Positions 31,688 through 44,222 are shown, counted from the stretch's first letter. The stretch is 64,000 nucleotides of DNA from Bicyclus anynana (GCF_947172395.1 NC_069110.1:3410001-3474000); one strand, 5' to 3'. Notes: generated from the sequence alone by a model not told the origin. A program made the numbers and translations.

Positions 31688-32734
31688 TTATTCTAACGTA
31701 ACGTGTAAGTACATAGGACTTTAATGTTAAGAAGGCAGGTACCTACTCGTAAAAATTTGATAAATCATTTGATAACTCAGATCAATATTGGACTTGATAC
31801 GCTCTTAAATTCGCCAGCAAAATTGTCTGTCGTTTTTTGAGAGGGACGAGGTAAACTCACACATCATAAATATTTAACACCAATAACTATTCTGTGTCCT
31901 GTAATACACCACTAATACACACACGTGTGTTTTAACACAATGAAACATCGATTCTGCAGATGCAGTTTGTATGAACACGTTTGATCATGATCATATATTT
32001 TGGACAAAGGGGTAACTAGAGTTGCTAATTGTGATATAAACTATCGCTATTGATGATAATAGAGACATTTGACAATCATATAACTTTCTTACAATCTAAA
32101 ATAAAATATTACCATGATATTTTACTACACGAGTTTTATCTACAACTTATATCATCGTTCCTTTTATGTGACACACACAATACCTACTCATAGTGTTATG
32201 TAGTTGTGTCAGTCAACGGTCGAATAGAGAAAAGCTTCGAACAATATCTCAAGAGGCTTTCGCTTTGCTGTTAGTTCAAGGGCCGGATACAGAAGGCAAT
32301 AGATACTTCTTTATTCAAGAGCGCTTAATGGAAAAGTTTTAAACATAGAGAGTGTTAATATTTTATCACATCGCAAAATACCCTCAGGCTAGCAATCAAC
32401 ATAACGTTAAACGAAGCAATGATGCTTCTGTAAGGAGTGTCCCCATTAGTTGTAGGTACTAGGGCCTCTTTTGATCATTTTTTAACTATAGCCCACTACA
32501 GAGTCAAGCCTTCTTGGCCTTCTTAAAAAACGGAGTGCTTTAAATGCTTGTACTGCATAGACCCCAATTAAGCAGAACATACAATGTTTTACTGTCCTCG
32601 GTCCCAAGCTGAAACGTGTTGCGAAGGACTAGCGACAAGAGCCGACAGGGGACAATCTAATAAATGCTGGAATGCAGTGATAAATTAAATACAGATAGGA
32701 ACTATCTGGGATATAATATAATGAAGATCAAAGA
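31688..32734. other. No gene; unassigned
   Basis: Nothing recognised. Confidence 0.4.
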
Positions 32735-32979
32735 GAATGGTAAGGTTAAATAACGGGCGGGGCACATAGTTCGAAAAGCCGAACGACGTTGGAGTCCCAA
32801 AGTGCTGGAATGGCGACCCCGCACTAGTAAGCGCAGTGTTGGTCGACCACCCACCAGGTGGACTGACGACATCAAGGGAGTCGCAGGGATTCGCTGGATG
32901 CAGGTGGCCCAGTATCGTGATGTTTGGAAGTCCCCACAAAAGGCCTATGCCCTGCAGTGGACGTCCATCGGCTGATATG
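32735..32979 (+). mobile_element. RTE-like 3' fragment, plus strand
   Basis: GGGCGGGGCACATAGTTCGA, GGAATGGCGACCCCGCACTA, GGTGGACTGACGACATCAAG and GTGGACGTCCATCGGCTGAT: the only sizeable RTE copy here in forward orientation. Frames at 32685-33060 overlap it and are pseudo-ORFs. Confidence 0.82.
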
Positions 32980-34270
32980 AAGGAGAGTCTAGCACTGCCG
33001 GGTGTCCATGAGGATGTTCCCCCTAAAAAAAAAAGGGTCTTCCTTATTTTAGCACGTTAATCTGCATAGAAGTATCTTGGTGGAATATGGAGCTCAGATC
33101 TTCATCTTTATCTTCTCCCCCCATTTTGCAGTACATAACTATACAATCGCAAAGATGTAACGATGTATTTCTTTGTAATTTGACAGTAAAGACTTTCAAA
33201 ATTGTCCGTCACTCTCTGACTAACAAAATACTGTATAGGACAGATAAAGACAAATATGAAGCTCAAACTGTCGCTTTAAATTTGCTATCAAAACTATCCT
33301 TTCCAATGGATCTAACTTCGAATAACTGCAAATTCATACCGTTAACTTTACTTTTTCTTTTGAATAAAATATAAGATGCCTAGATATCAGTCCCCTGGAA
33401 GCTCTCTGGGTGTTTTTGTACTGTTCAACAGTGTAGGAACACCGCTAATTGTTCGACGCCTCAGTTTTCTGCTAAAGAGTGCAGGTTTTCAAATACAAAT
33501 TAAAAAAGGCTAAGTTACACGGATGCAAGCGACAGTTGTTCCTACGCAGCAATGTTAGCGCTATAGTGACTTTATCAAATTCAAAAACAAAATTCAAAAT
33601 TAATTTATATCAAGTAAATACTTTTGAAATATTCTGACAATGGGCATGTTAAATACAGAAAAAATAAATTATATCACTACTTTTCGAGTCTGCTAATACC
33701 TCGTAACGGGTCAAATGTGTTATCCTTTAAGTATAATGAACCAGTATGAGAAAAGAAATATATATAGAGAAGTTTTCGGAATTGAACTGAGGATGTTCTA
33801 GAGACATACGTAGTCATTCACAGACATACATACAGTTTGGTCGGAGTGATTTTTTCGATTGATTTCGTCAGTACTTTGCGGAGAATATCAAAATAAATAA
33901 TTCACTGTTCATAATAAGCTTCCGCTAATTTTCGCCTGTTTCTGGTAAACATTAACAAAAGTTTTATACAACAGAAAGAAGTCCGTCCTTAAGTGACGCA
34001 AAGGCTTTTTGAAGTATATAGATACTTTAGTCCGTGGGCGTAACAGTTATAAAATATTAAAATTAAAATAAACATCTTGTTCCGTACGAAGATCAAAGGT
34101 GATAATATGTTAAACATATCGCACGTAACTTCCTATGTACTAACTTTGTATACACGCATAAAAATTAAAAAATAGGTAGTTTTAGGACAATAATATCCGT
34201 TTTAACTTCTTACTCAGAAAAAATATATAGTTTTTGAAAAAAATCAACTCTACTTATAGATATATTATAT
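32980..34270. other. No gene; unassigned
   Basis: The 95-codon frame 33087-33374 has no recognisable domain. No repeats seen. Confidence 0.4.
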
Positions 34271-34380
34271 GAATAGATTTTACTCTGGATTGACACACTT
34301 TTTATTCCGGACAAATCCATGGTTCCCGCGGGATTTGTGAAAAACTGAATTCCACGCGGACAAAGTCTCGGGCGTCCGTT
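34271..34380 (+). mobile_element. Helitron-like 3' half
   Basis: AATAGATTTTACTCTGGATT, ATCCATGGTTCCCGCGGGAT and AATTCCACGCGGACAAAGTC, ending GGGCGTCCGTTAAG: the 3.8-kb family with a mutated terminus. Confidence 0.65.
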
Positions 34381-35095
34381 AAGTGTACTAAAAAATTACA
34401 TTCACCAGTGCTTGTAAAACAATAAATCACGTTTACAGATAAATATTTTACGTCAGTTACATTTTAAAAATAGTTCTCATTTCACATATATAAATTTTAA
34501 AAGTGTCTGGACAATTGTTTTATGAATTATATCTCTGTAGGAAGGTCGGAACATTGTGCCAAAATATATCAACATTAATAACATCTAACAATGCCATCAG
34601 AATTTCTATTCCGATCCGGATGTCTGTAAGACATTGTGTATACGACATAATGTCTAAACGAGAAAAGGCTTATACACACGGCAACAGTAGGAAAAGTAAT
34701 ATTAGCCAGTAATTGTACTTTATACTGTAACGAGCATCGACATTAATTGCCCAATTATTTTGTAGTCGAGGAAACACCTCGAGCAGGTCCCAGGACTTGT
34801 GACCTTGGGAGTACGTTGAAAGAATCCTTTCAGAATGCATAAACACTCACCACCTCTGTCCGAAATGTTCACCATGCTAATTTATGATCAACAATTACAA
34901 CACAAAACATTATTGCACAAAATCCCTAACGCGACTGGCAGTGTGACGGTGTCCACGCTGCCTAACAAACAACTGAGCTCCAGTCATCAAATACCCTCTT
35001 ATTAATATCAACACTAATACCTCCCCTCCAGAATAACATATATATTTAATGAATGTTAATACCACCCGTAATCGAGGAACTTGTAACAATATTAG
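34381..35095. other. No gene; unassigned
   Basis: Nothing recognised. Confidence 0.4.
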
Positions 35096-35290
35096 CGGAC
35101 GCCCGCAACTTCGTCCCAGTGAAATTCCGTTTTGCTCTAGTGCAGTGAAATACCGAACCACGAATTTCTTTAGAATAAATAGCCTAGATGTTGCTCAGTA
35201 ATATCCTATAATATCTTCTACTGAATGTTCCAATGATTGCTTCAACAGCCCCACAGATTAACCCGAACAAAGTCAGATAAATAATTTTGA
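35096..35290 (-). mobile_element. Helitron-like fragment
   Basis: On the plus strand TTAGCGGACGCCCGCAACTT and GTCCCAGTGAAATTCCG begin a reversed copy with the GTCCGCTAG-type terminus (G changed). The body includes AATAGCCTAGATGTTGCTCA. The far end is uncertain. Confidence 0.45.
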
Positions 35291-35494
35291 AAAAGTTCGT
35301 GTAAATAGACACTTGAAAATAAACAGTTATTTAGAAATAACCAACTTTACGTGTTTTAATTTATTGATTTTTTAATAACTCAATTTCCATTTAATATTAT
35401 TGTAATCAATTTTTATATATTTTCGTCAAATACTCGTAGTTATTATTTCATAATAAATAAACTTTTCTCATACATATGTGCTCCTGTGATAAAG

Positions 35495-35770
35495 AATCGT
35501 GATAGACCAGTGGATATGACCTCTCCCTCCGATTCCGGAAGGCGTAGGTTCGAATCCATCCCGAGGCATGCACCTCCAACTTTTCAGTGTGTGCATTTTA
35601 AGTAATTAAATATCACGATTCTGTATACCTGAGATTTTTTTTAATTATCTACGTGTGTGAAGTTGCCAATCCGTATTGGGCCAGCACATTGATTGACATA
35701 ACCCCTCTCATCCTGAGAGGAGACTTGTGCTCAACAGTGAGCCTAATATGGGTTGTCAATGGTGATAATG
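35495..35770 (+). mobile_element. SINE A, diverged
   Basis: Head AATCGTGATAGACCAGTGGA and B box GGTTCGAATCC, with the body shortened around the ATCACGATTCTG segment. Flanking GTGATAA repeats (before 35491 and at 35762) may be a 7-bp TSD. Confidence 0.85.
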
Positions 35771-36709
35771 TAATAAACTTTATGACTTACGAGTAGGTAG
35801 TAGGTTCCTACTAGCATTATCAACCAACGCTGGCTACCAAGTGTGCAAGAAGCTTAATGATGAACACAGTGAGATAATGTACACTTACATATTGAGATTT
35901 TTCTAGAAATACGAGTCATTGTACAAATATAATTACGGGTTAAGTGTATAAATAAACAATAGCGTATATGCGAAGTGTAGTGTACCGTAAATGAATGGTA
36001 GAAATGTTTCGACTATTTTAATATAAATCTTATAGCTTTAATTATAAAGTTGAAAGTTTCGTGGAGGTGCGTAGCAACGATATTTAAACGTTATATTAGT
36101 GATAGAAAAGAAGCAACAAAGTTTATTATGACGTCACTGCCATTATACCTCTATTATACCATTCCGGTCTACTATTATTATCGTCGATCAATAAAAATAA
36201 CAAAATACATTTGTTCCATTCATCGATCTCCTATTAAAATGTGGATGCACAATCAGCGACCAAAAAACGTCCCCACTCAATGAGTGCCAAACACAACTTC
36301 TTGGCACTCAATTCAAGTAGTCGAATTTGCAAACTCAACCTTAAACTCAAAAGATTAGGTTGAATTGGCTCTGAATTTGGGATTTTATTCAATATTGGAC
36401 TATATTTAAAGGCCTTTAGGTATAATTTTCTTTACCAATAATTCTAAAACTGTCAAAGCAAAATTGGCCAGTTTTTTAGGGTAATTCTACATGATTGTGC
36501 ATCCCTTTATTATAAGAGGTCAATAGTTTCTATTCATATGTCAGATCGGTATATTTTATATGCCGATGTATATTGACGCGTCTAGTTGATGATATTATTT
36601 ATGTTTCAACACGATAAAAAATCTATTCGAAGTTCTGCGAAAAAAAAAATATTTGGAATACTAAGTGACCATTACTTGGAGGAATAGCTATAAATAACTG
36701 TATGAAAAA
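35771..36709. other. No gene; unassigned
   Basis: A small imperfect hairpin GAGTGCCAA/TTGGCACTC lies near 36279-36310. The frame 36050-36283 has no family resemblance. Confidence 0.4.
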
Positions 36710-36886
36710 CTAGCCAACGTCTCACGGTTTTACCCGCGTAGTTCCCGTTCCCGTGAGAACACAGGAATGACACTCACATATAACGTGGCTTTCTAGCGGT
36801 AATAAATTTTAAAAATTGCTTGAGTAGATCCAAAGATTACTTACTGCAATTCCACAAACTTTACCACTTTATAATATTAATATAGA
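36710..36886 (-). mobile_element. Helitron-like element, second subfamily
   Basis: On the plus strand CTAGCCAACGTCTCACGGTT, CGTAGTTCCCGTTCCCGTGA ... ATAATATTAATATAGA before T. The ends match the Lep-type family, but the interior (AGATCCAAAGATTACTT) is that of the 39.5- and 58.6-kb copies. Confidence 0.6.
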
Positions 36887-37941
36887 TATGTACAAGAGTA
36901 TATAATATGTCGGCAGATAGACGGCAATATAAATCATCATTCTAGACCAACAAACAAAACAAAACCAAAAAGGAAACCAATATTTTAAAAAACAATGCTT
37001 ATTTGATATTGTTTAAAAGCTGAGGCCACAATAGTAGGTACTTACTTTGAAGAATATTTTATTTATTAGTAAAATATTCGAAGTGAAAAGCTCAGACGTT
37101 GATTAATTTCCCAAGAATATTATGAGTTAAATAAGGCGAGGTTTAGATAGTAGCGCGATGCTGCGTAGTTTACTGATTGCAAAGCGTTTTTAGGTAAACC
37201 AGTAAATATATTCAGAAGTTCAAAAACTGCATAAAATACATAATTAGTTAACATCGTAAACTAACTAATAAGTTATTATTATAGATGTTCCCGCTAAAAA
37301 GTAATTAATTGCGGTATCTAGCGTCATTTGCATCAAAACGCTGAGATAATTTAGTGCTCGCTATATTACTTTATTTTTGAAAATTAATTTATTACTGTTA
37401 CTCGTTTAGTTTTAGGCAATAAAAAAATAAAGCTATAAGCTTTGGATTTTGTTAATAATATTCGCAAGCTTTATCGTAGTTGTGGAATGTAAAAAATGTG
37501 CGACAATACGCAAATCGTATAACGCGCGACTTCACCAGACCATCTAAACCCAGCCTTATACTGCAAAGCAGTTGAGTAATTTATAATACGGCTCTACTAT
37601 AATGGCTACAAGAGAGATTTAATAATCCCATATAACTTGTACAGACTACCACCAAAGATGAATCATGTTTTTTTAACACCCTAATCTATGAATAAAATAT
37701 GAAAATTTTTAAAATATAGAAAACCAGCAGACACTTCAAAATCAGTTCAGTATATCCAAAGATTACTCCCTACAACTTCATAAATAATTAACAACTTCAT
37801 AATTAATCAACAATTTATTTTATCAAGACTAGAAAAATCTTTTAATTCATTGTTTATCTATATCGTGTTTATAACTAAGATTTTCCGTATACATAAATCG
37901 ACCCATGTGTTTGAAAGCTAATCGGCTGTTATACCTAAAAA
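36887..37941. other. No gene; unassigned
   Basis: A faint CAGTATATCCAAAGATTACT at about 37748 hints at another decayed Helitron-like copy. Otherwise nothing. Confidence 0.4.
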
Positions 37942-38150
37942 CTTTTACTTACAGTTTTGAAGGAACGCCACGAATCTAATGTCGACGAAGTAAGACAATG
38001 CTTAATCAATGCAGTTATCTCACAATACTGCAATGCTAACGACTTGAGGTCCGATAAAACTGATCGTGCTTTGGTCGCGATAGGCATGATGTTATGCACT
38101 TTGCGATCCGTTTTATTGGCTGTCAAGCCGTTAGTGCTTGAGCTAACAAT
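37942..38150 (+). repeat. Repeat K/O, copy 2
   Basis: TTGAGGTCCGATAAAACTGA, TCGTGCTTTGGTCGCGATAG and GCATGATGTTATGCACTTTG match copy 1 at 27.36 kb. Overlapping 63- and 65-codon frames lie on both strands. Because the match to 27.36 kb contains out-of-frame changes, I treat this as repeat rather than exon. Confidence 0.5.
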
Positions 38151-39537
38151 ATGAGCTGTTAGACTACATTTTATTTTCTGAAGCAGTCTCAGTGAACATG
38201 CTCGATAGTTTGTCCAGGCCTTAACAGTGGCGGGTAAATAAATTATAAATTAATTAATTAATGTGCCATAGCGTATCAAAATGTTGTCTATAATAATGTA
38301 CCTATATTTTTTAAGCATCAGAGCAGATATTTTTATGAGCGCTCATTTAACTGTTATAATTAATTCAGTCGGTAATAAACAAGGCGAATTTAATATATTC
38401 ATATAGACGGCTGTTAAGTTTTATGTTCTTTTACGGACTCGAGTGCTGACAAAACAATAGGACTTGGCATACTCTCTCAAGTCCGCCCCGGAGTCTTGGT
38501 GTGATGGATGTGACATACACTCTACGTAATTTAGAGCTTTGTAGGATAGTACAAAGATTTGTATTTGTATTTTACTTAAATGTATAATAGTTACATAACA
38601 TTTAATTTATTAATTACTATTTAACATAGACATAGCATACTATTTAACATTTTCTGTATACTCGTAAATGATTTGTTTTTCTATGATGATCTTACGTGTT
38701 GATAATATGTACATAGATAGAAATCAGTTTAAAGGTTATACGGAGTCGGAGTCAAAGAAGAAGAACAGCAGGCTAATTCACTATCTTTGACTTAAGCTAG
38801 TTGATATATAAGAAATTGAAATGATATGTAACAAATGTCATCCGGTGTTTATTGGTGGATATCACACAGTAGGTAGATGACATTTTTAAATTTATTTGAT
38901 TCTTATTTTAATAATTTGATAATAAAGACTTGTAAATAGTCCAGCAAAAGAATGCTGTCAGGTTTATGTTTAATGATAATTTCATATAACAAGTAATATT
39001 TTTGGATATTGGTTTGTAATATAGCGTTAATTATTTACTGACAATATGGGTTTTTAAGTTTTGTTATGTTTTTTTTTTTGGGTTAGGAGTCAGGATAAAA
39101 TCTTTATTTATCTAAATCAAGTATCTACGAGTGCCTAATAACTTCAGATTCCTAGTAGAGTATATTGTTCATATTACCACAGGACGCGTACCTACATGCA
39201 ATCTACATACATAACACGGGAATAGATATTTATAATACTTTCTAAGGGATTTTTTACCACGCGCCCGCATCAAAACATAAATATTGTAGTTGGCGTTTGT
39301 TTTTTATTTAAACACTAATTTGTAATTTGTAACACACGTATAAGCAAGCATAATTTTCTATCTTCTATAACACAGAGCGTACTTGAAACCAATATTTTAC
39401 TATAAATTTGAGTAGGTATATATATTACGTATAAATAAGATATGTACATTTGGTATAAGTTCCTTTATTAATGTGAACGCACACAGATTATATTTCGTGT
39501 AGGTATATATTGTTTTCCGTCTGGAAGAGCTCGCACA
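38151..39537. other. No gene; unassigned
   Basis: AT-rich, no ORF, no recognised repeat. Confidence 0.45.
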
Positions 39538-39728
39538 TCTATATAATATAACATAGAGGTAAACTTTGTTATATTGTAAGGGGTAATCTCTGGATCTAAT
39601 GAACTGATTTTGAAAGATCTCTTACTATAAGAAAGATACGTTATTTGTGAGTGTCAACCGCTATATTTTATTCACGTATTCTTAGGGGTACAGGAACTAC
39701 GCGAGTAAAACCACGGCGCATCGACTAG
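39538..39728 (+). mobile_element. Helitron-like element, second subfamily
   Basis: TCTATATAATATAACATAGA, AATCTCTGGATCTAATGAAC, TATATTTTATTCACGTATTC and the end ACGGCGCATCGACTAG before T: TC...CTAG in an A^T site. Confidence 0.65.
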
Positions 39729-39805
39729 TTTGGAATAAATTCTTTTATTATTGTACACGTACATATATTTAATTTCTGTCTAAAAATGCTCGCACATCAC
39801 AATAA

Positions 39806-40019
39806 TCATACAAATATTATTAAGGCGGAAGTTTGTGTGTATGTAATTTGTAAGTGTGTAATTTACCTTGCGGCTAATAAAGTGATTTGGCTGAAATTTT
39901 CAATGGAAATAGATTTTACTCTGGATAACACATAAGCTACTTTTCACCCCAAAAAAATCCATGGTTCCCGCGGGATTTACGAAAAATTCCACGTGGACGA
40001 AGTCGCGGACATCCGCTTG
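39806..40019 (+). mobile_element. Helitron-like element (3.8-kb family)
   Basis: GTGATTTGGCTGAAATTTTC, AATAGATTTTACTCTGGATA and CACGTGGACGAAGTCGCGGA, ending CATCCGCTTG (CTAG mutated to CTTG). Confidence 0.65.
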
Positions 40020-40364
40020 TTAATGATAAGATTGATTATACATTAGTACTTAAGTTTATCTTTTCTACTAGATTATGTATATTATAAAATAGCCATTCCA
40101 TTCATTTATAACAATACCACGTGTGTGGCTGAAGCGTTCTTCACCGTTTCTCGTGTCGCATCCAGTTACTGTAACTCCGTGCTCTACCGCTTTGTAAATA
40201 ACTTTGATCCGACTGTAGATAACGTCCATTACAATGTAACTGGTGTATTTTATCATATATGAATAATAAAAAATTGCACTTTATTCTAATCTTCTTTACT
40301 AGTTATTCGCCCCGAACTTGTAGCTCGTAAGGTTTCCTTCCCATTGTGTTTTGTTATTATTTTA
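40020..40364. other. No gene; unassigned
   Basis: Nothing recognised. The 62-codon frame at 40068-40256 looks random. Confidence 0.4.
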
Positions 40365-40580
40365 CTAGCAGTCGCCCCGCCGTTTCACCTATGTAGCCCG
40401 TTCGCGTAGAAATCATCATTACTAACCCATATTCGGGTTCAATGTATACGAAACTGAAATTCTATATAACAATATAACAAAATAAGTCTGGCAATCTGCA
40501 TTGGGTGGTGGGCTATTGGCCTAACCCCTTTAAATCTGAGAGGAGACTAGCTCAACAGTGAGCCGAACGTGGGTTAATGA
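40365..40580. mobile_element. Mixed fragments: Helitron-like end and SINE A pieces
   Basis: CTAGCAGTCGCCCCGCCGTT (40365-40410) is a reversed Helitron-like 3' end. ATCATTACTAACCCATATTC (from about 40414) is a minus SINE A 3' end. CTGCATTGGG...GAGCCGAACGTGGGTTAATG (40485-40580) is a plus SINE A 3' end. The two SINE pieces in opposite orientation flank about 45 unrelated bases. Confidence 0.55.
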
Positions 40581-41037
40581 TGTGGGTTAACGTGGATGAA
40601 CTCCGAGACTCCGGCTTGTAGCACCAACGACATCCCAAGTCCTGCTTCAGGCTGTTTACGTCAGAAATTATGAAAAGAAGAAATCCTCAATTCTAGAGCC
40701 TCAAAACTCAAATCTAGGTCCCCACGATCCGTAACAACACAGAATATATATTTCGTAGATGAATGCTAAAAATATATATTTTTTGGAAAAACCAGAACGA
40801 GATTAATGTACCTAGTAGACGGAAGGTCTATGCCGTTGCCGGCTAAGTGTTAATTAAAAATATAATAATGATTAATATCGGAATAGCTTGTAATTATACC
40901 TACAGAGATCTTACAATTGAGGTAAAAACTTTTCATGCGTGCCTCGGCGTATAATATACAGGGTTCTGTTGGTTGAAACTTTTCTAGTTATTAAAATTAC
41001 TTACGAGTATATATTTTTTTACATAAATTCTAAAAAG

Positions 41038-41335
41038 TCTGTAATAGCCCAGTGGATAGGATCTCTGCCTCCAACTTCCGGAGGGCGTAGGTTCGAATCC
41101 GGACCGGGGAATGCACCTCCAACTTATCTGTTATGTGCATGTTATGTGCATTTTAAGAAATTAAATATAACGAGTCTAAAACGGTGAAGGAAAAACATCG
41201 TGAGGAAACCTGCCTGAATTGTTTTAAACGTGTGTAAAGTCTGTCAATCCGCATTGAGCCAGCGTGGTGTACTATTGGCCTAACCCACTCTCATTCTGAG
41301 AGGAGACTCGTGCTCAGCAGTGTGCCAAATATGGT
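41038..41335 (+). mobile_element. SINE A, near full length
   Basis: A box TAGCCCAGTGG and B box GGTTCGAATCC intact. GTTATGTGCAT is tandemly duplicated near 41129-41150. The 3' end breaks off at GTGCCAAATATGG and joins a SINE B fragment. Confidence 0.88.
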
Positions 41336-41389
41336 CGGTAGGGTGGTAACTAGAACATGGCCGAAGCCTTCCACCAGCCAGACCAGTAC
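41336..41389 (-). mobile_element. SINE B internal fragment
   Basis: GGTAGGGTGGTAACTAGAAC and GCCGAAGCCTTCCACCAGCC are SINE B body, reversed, directly abutting the SINE A 3' end. Confidence 0.65.
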
Positions 41390-41814
41390 TATGCGGATTA
41401 GTGGACACCTGCCAACCGATTAACCGTCCATTGAAAATTCTAAATAAGCAAGTTTTGATTTTCATATTCTGTTTTAGGTATATTACATAAAAACACATAC
41501 CTACCTACTATCCAAAATACAGTACGTTTTTCCCAAAATTAAAATTAAAAACAATAATAAATCTTCTTAGCGAAAACAATAACATTAATTACAAGTAACA
41601 ATTAGTTATTATTATCAAAAATTATAATTTTACTGTAATAATTTAGTTAATAGCACTCAAGGCAAAAAACGAAGGTATTAGGCAAGTAGCTACTTGAGTC
41701 AACGGGTTTGTAGATGTTATTATTTAACATTTTATATTATGCTCTGAGATTGCTATAAGTGTAAAGGGTAATATTATAAATACGGATAGGTACATTTATT
41801 CATACTAATATAAA
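41390..41814. other. No gene; unassigned
   Basis: Nothing recognised. Confidence 0.4.
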
Positions 41815-42128
41815 TATCATATCAGCCGATGGACGCCCACTGCAGGACATAGGCCTTTTGTAGGGACTTCCAAACATCACGATACTGAGCCGCCTGCATC
41901 CAGCGAATCCCTGCGACTCGCTTGATGTCGCCAGTACATACTTTGGGACCCTAACCATCGGCTCTTCGAACTATGTGCCCCGTCCATTGCCAGTTCAGCT
42001 CCGCAACTCGTTGAGCTATGTCGGTGACTTTGGTTCTTCTGCAGATCTCCTAACTTTTGATTCGATCACGCAGAGATACTCCTAACATAGCTCGTTCCAT
42101 CGTCCGCTGTGTGACTCTGAGCCTTCTT
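41815..42128 (-). mobile_element. RTE-like 3' fragment
   Basis: CAGCCGATGGACGCCCACTG through GCTTGATGTCGCCAGT, then a deletion to CTTTGGGACCC, and on to CGTCCGCTGTGTGACTCTGA. About 60 bases (the GGTGGGGGGTCGACC block) are missing. Confidence 0.8.
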
Positions 42129-42130
42129 TT

Positions 42131-42305
42131 GAGGCGTCAATAGCTCAGTAATAAAGGGGCCGGACTTATCACCGAGAGATGGTGGTTCGATCACAGCCTG
42201 GACTATCCTCGTACCTAACACAGACTTTTCAGACTAGTTGGAGGGAAACGGGTATACTTAATGGTCATACTTAATTTAAATTTACTATGGCAAATATTCT
42301 TAAAA
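42131..42305 (+). mobile_element. SINE C
   Basis: GAGGCGTCAATAGCTCAGTA and GGTTCGATCACAGCCTGG, then CAGACTAGTTGGAGGGAAAC and GGCAAATATTCTTAAAA. The A box is slightly degenerate. Confidence 0.75.
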
Positions 42306-42454
42306 CATTGTGATAGTGTTATCTTTTTACGGCTTAACTGCTAGACCCATTAAGGTGGATTTCGATACAATGATAAACGGGTCGTAGGAGCAGAACATGG
42401 GCTACTTTTTCCATTAAATGATATAATTAGATACCTACTTATTATTATTTATTT

Positions 42455-42628
42455 TTTAAAATATTTGTCATATCTTTTTTAAATATGACCAATATTCCCA
42501 TTCTATTCCAAATAGTCGGAAAAGACTGTATTAGGAGTAGGTACAACATTAGACCAACGGGGCGGGGATCGAACCACCACCCCTCGGTGATAAGTCCGAC
42601 CGCTCTAACCGTTGAGCTATTGAGACTT
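42455..42628 (-). mobile_element. SINE C, inverted relative to its neighbour
   Basis: On the plus strand TATTTGTCATATCTTTTTTA, CCAAATAGTCGGAAAAGACT, GGATCGAACCACCACCCCTC and CGCTCTAACCGTTGAGCTAT. The pair with 42131-42305 forms a tail-to-tail inverted arrangement with a 150-bp spacer. Confidence 0.78.
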
Positions 42629-42788
42629 CATTAACTTGAAGTCAAGTAAATTGAATATAAATTCTAAGTACTCACATTAGATGATCTGTTCTCGCAGTTG
42701 TAGATTAAACAATTATACGTACCTGAAATTAAAACATAAATTGAATTGGCAAATATTAAATAATAGAGCATAATTATATAATATACAC

Positions 42789-42850
42789 AGTGGCGTGCAC
42801 AATCTTTTAAAACAGGGTAGGCATTTAAATGTATAAGTAAAATGGAAAAT
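42789..42850 (+). repeat. MITE L end fragment
   Basis: CAGTGGCGTGCACAATCTTT and GGGTAGGCA...ATAAGTAAAATGGAAA match the left half of 21684-21823. The right TIR is not found. Confidence 0.4.
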
Positions 42851-43175
42851 TCCTACATCAATATTGGTTTATGTTGTAGACAATGCCCAAGACATACCAC
42901 TGTACACTATAGCAAATGCCCAAGACTTCACCGCCGTAGAAAACTCTGACTCTACTCGGTTTTGCAAAGCATTGTACGTAAACATTTTTTAGATATGATC
43001 GAATATCCTTAAATGTAATATGTGCAATCGCGTACTTTTTAAATCTATAAAAGAAAAATATCTCATTGTTTTGTTTTATTCCGAAGCGATTAAACAGTGT
43101 TTTGGATGAAAGCTCCCAGGCAACTTGACAGGACAATACATCAATACAAAAAAAAATGAGTAGGTTACCAATAGA

Positions 43176-43252
43176 AAGCTACGTTATTTGTTAGTCTTAT
43201 TTTGTTATGTTAGACTATATTTTATCTCCGTATTTCCACAGGAACGGGAACT
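43176..43252 (+). mobile_element. Helitron-like 3' fragment, second subfamily
   Basis: AAGCTACGTTATTTGTTAGT, TATATTTTATCTCCGTATTT and CACAGGAACGGGAACT match the 39.5-kb copy. The terminus is lost. Confidence 0.45.
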
Positions 43253-43286
43253 ATAAAACTAATTAATTATGCCTAAATCTTTCACA

Positions 43287-43606
43287 GAGCCGTGATAGCC
43301 TCTGTGGATATGACTTCTACCTCCGATTCCGGAGGGTGTGGGTTCGAATCCGGTCCGCGGCATGGACCTTTAACTTTTCAAATGTGTGCATTAAAAGAAA
43401 TTAAATATCACGTATCTCAAACGGTGGAGGAAAAACATCCTGAGGAGACCTGCATACCAGAGATTTTTTTTACTTCTCTGCGTGTGTGAAGTCTGCTAAT
43501 CCTTAGGCCAGCGTGGTGGGCTATTGGCCTATCCCCTTATTCTGAGAGGAGAGTCGAGCTCAGCACTGAGCCGAATATGGGTTGATAATGATGATGATGA
43601 ATGATG
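43287..43606 (+). mobile_element. SINE A, full length with 12-bp TSD
   Basis: Flanked by AAATCTTTCACA at 43275-43286 and 43607-43618. Head GCCGTGATAGCC with an altered A box (TCTGTGG), B box GGTTCGAATCC intact, 3' end a (GAT)n run. The 65-codon frame inside is not a gene. Confidence 0.93.
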
Positions 43607-43918
43607 AAATCTTTCACAATATCCATTGAATGAAACCGTATAAATAAACCAAACTTTATTTAGTATTCGTTTTAGGTACAACAAAAGCATCGTACAATGC
43701 AAATTTAAGGTAAATCTGCCTAATGAAACAAAGTTTCATAAAAATCTAACAAACAAAGAATAGTTGTTTTTAGAGAAAATTAACACACATTAAGTGCGTA
43801 CGCTCTATAAGCAATATGAATCACACTGGTCTTAGAACCGGCGAGGAAGATACCGTAAAATAGGGAAAAATAATGCAAATGCAACTTTAGATGCAGTATT
43901 TTCTTTTTTATTAAGTAA
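43607..43918. other. No gene; unassigned
   Basis: Nothing recognised beyond the SINE's right TSD. Confidence 0.4.
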
Positions 43919-43980
43919 GCCCTTGACTACAATATCACCTAATGGTAAGTGATGATGCAATCTAAGATGGAAGCTAACTT
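43919..43980 (-). mobile_element. SINE B 3' end fragment
   Basis: GCCCTTGACTACAATATCAC and AAGTGATGATGCAATCTAAG: the reversed 3' end of SINE B, head-on against the next copy. Confidence 0.75.
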
Positions 43981-43983
43981 TGA

Positions 43984-44222
43984 CGGCCTCCGAGGCACAG
44001 GTGTATGCGCGGTAGATTTACAAAACGGAGGTCCTGGGTTCGAATCCCGGCTGGGCAGATTGAGATTTTCTTAATTGGTCCAGGTCTGGCTGGTGGGAGG
44101 CTTCGGCGGTGGCTATTTACCACCCTACCGACAAAGACGTACCGCCAAGCGATTTAGCGTTCCGGTACGATGTTGTGTAAAAACCGAAAAGGGGTTAGCC
44201 CGCTTCCATCTTAGACTGCATC
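43984..44222 (+). mobile_element. SINE B, best head-to-body copy
   Basis: Head CGGCCTCCGAGGCACAGGTG and B box GGGTTCGAATCCC. The body TTGAGATTTTCTTAATTGG, GGCTGGTGGGAGGCTTCGGC and TACCGCCAAGCGATTTAGCG runs to CCGCTTCCATCTTAGACTGC. It links the tRNA-like head at 2.63 kb to the bodies at 13.33 and 47.96 kb. Confidence 0.85.

Noticed and set aside
37935..38154. Paired 63- and 65-codon frames on opposite strands as a possible exon
   Set aside because: The segment is part of repeat K/O; the match at 27.36 kb does not keep the frame.
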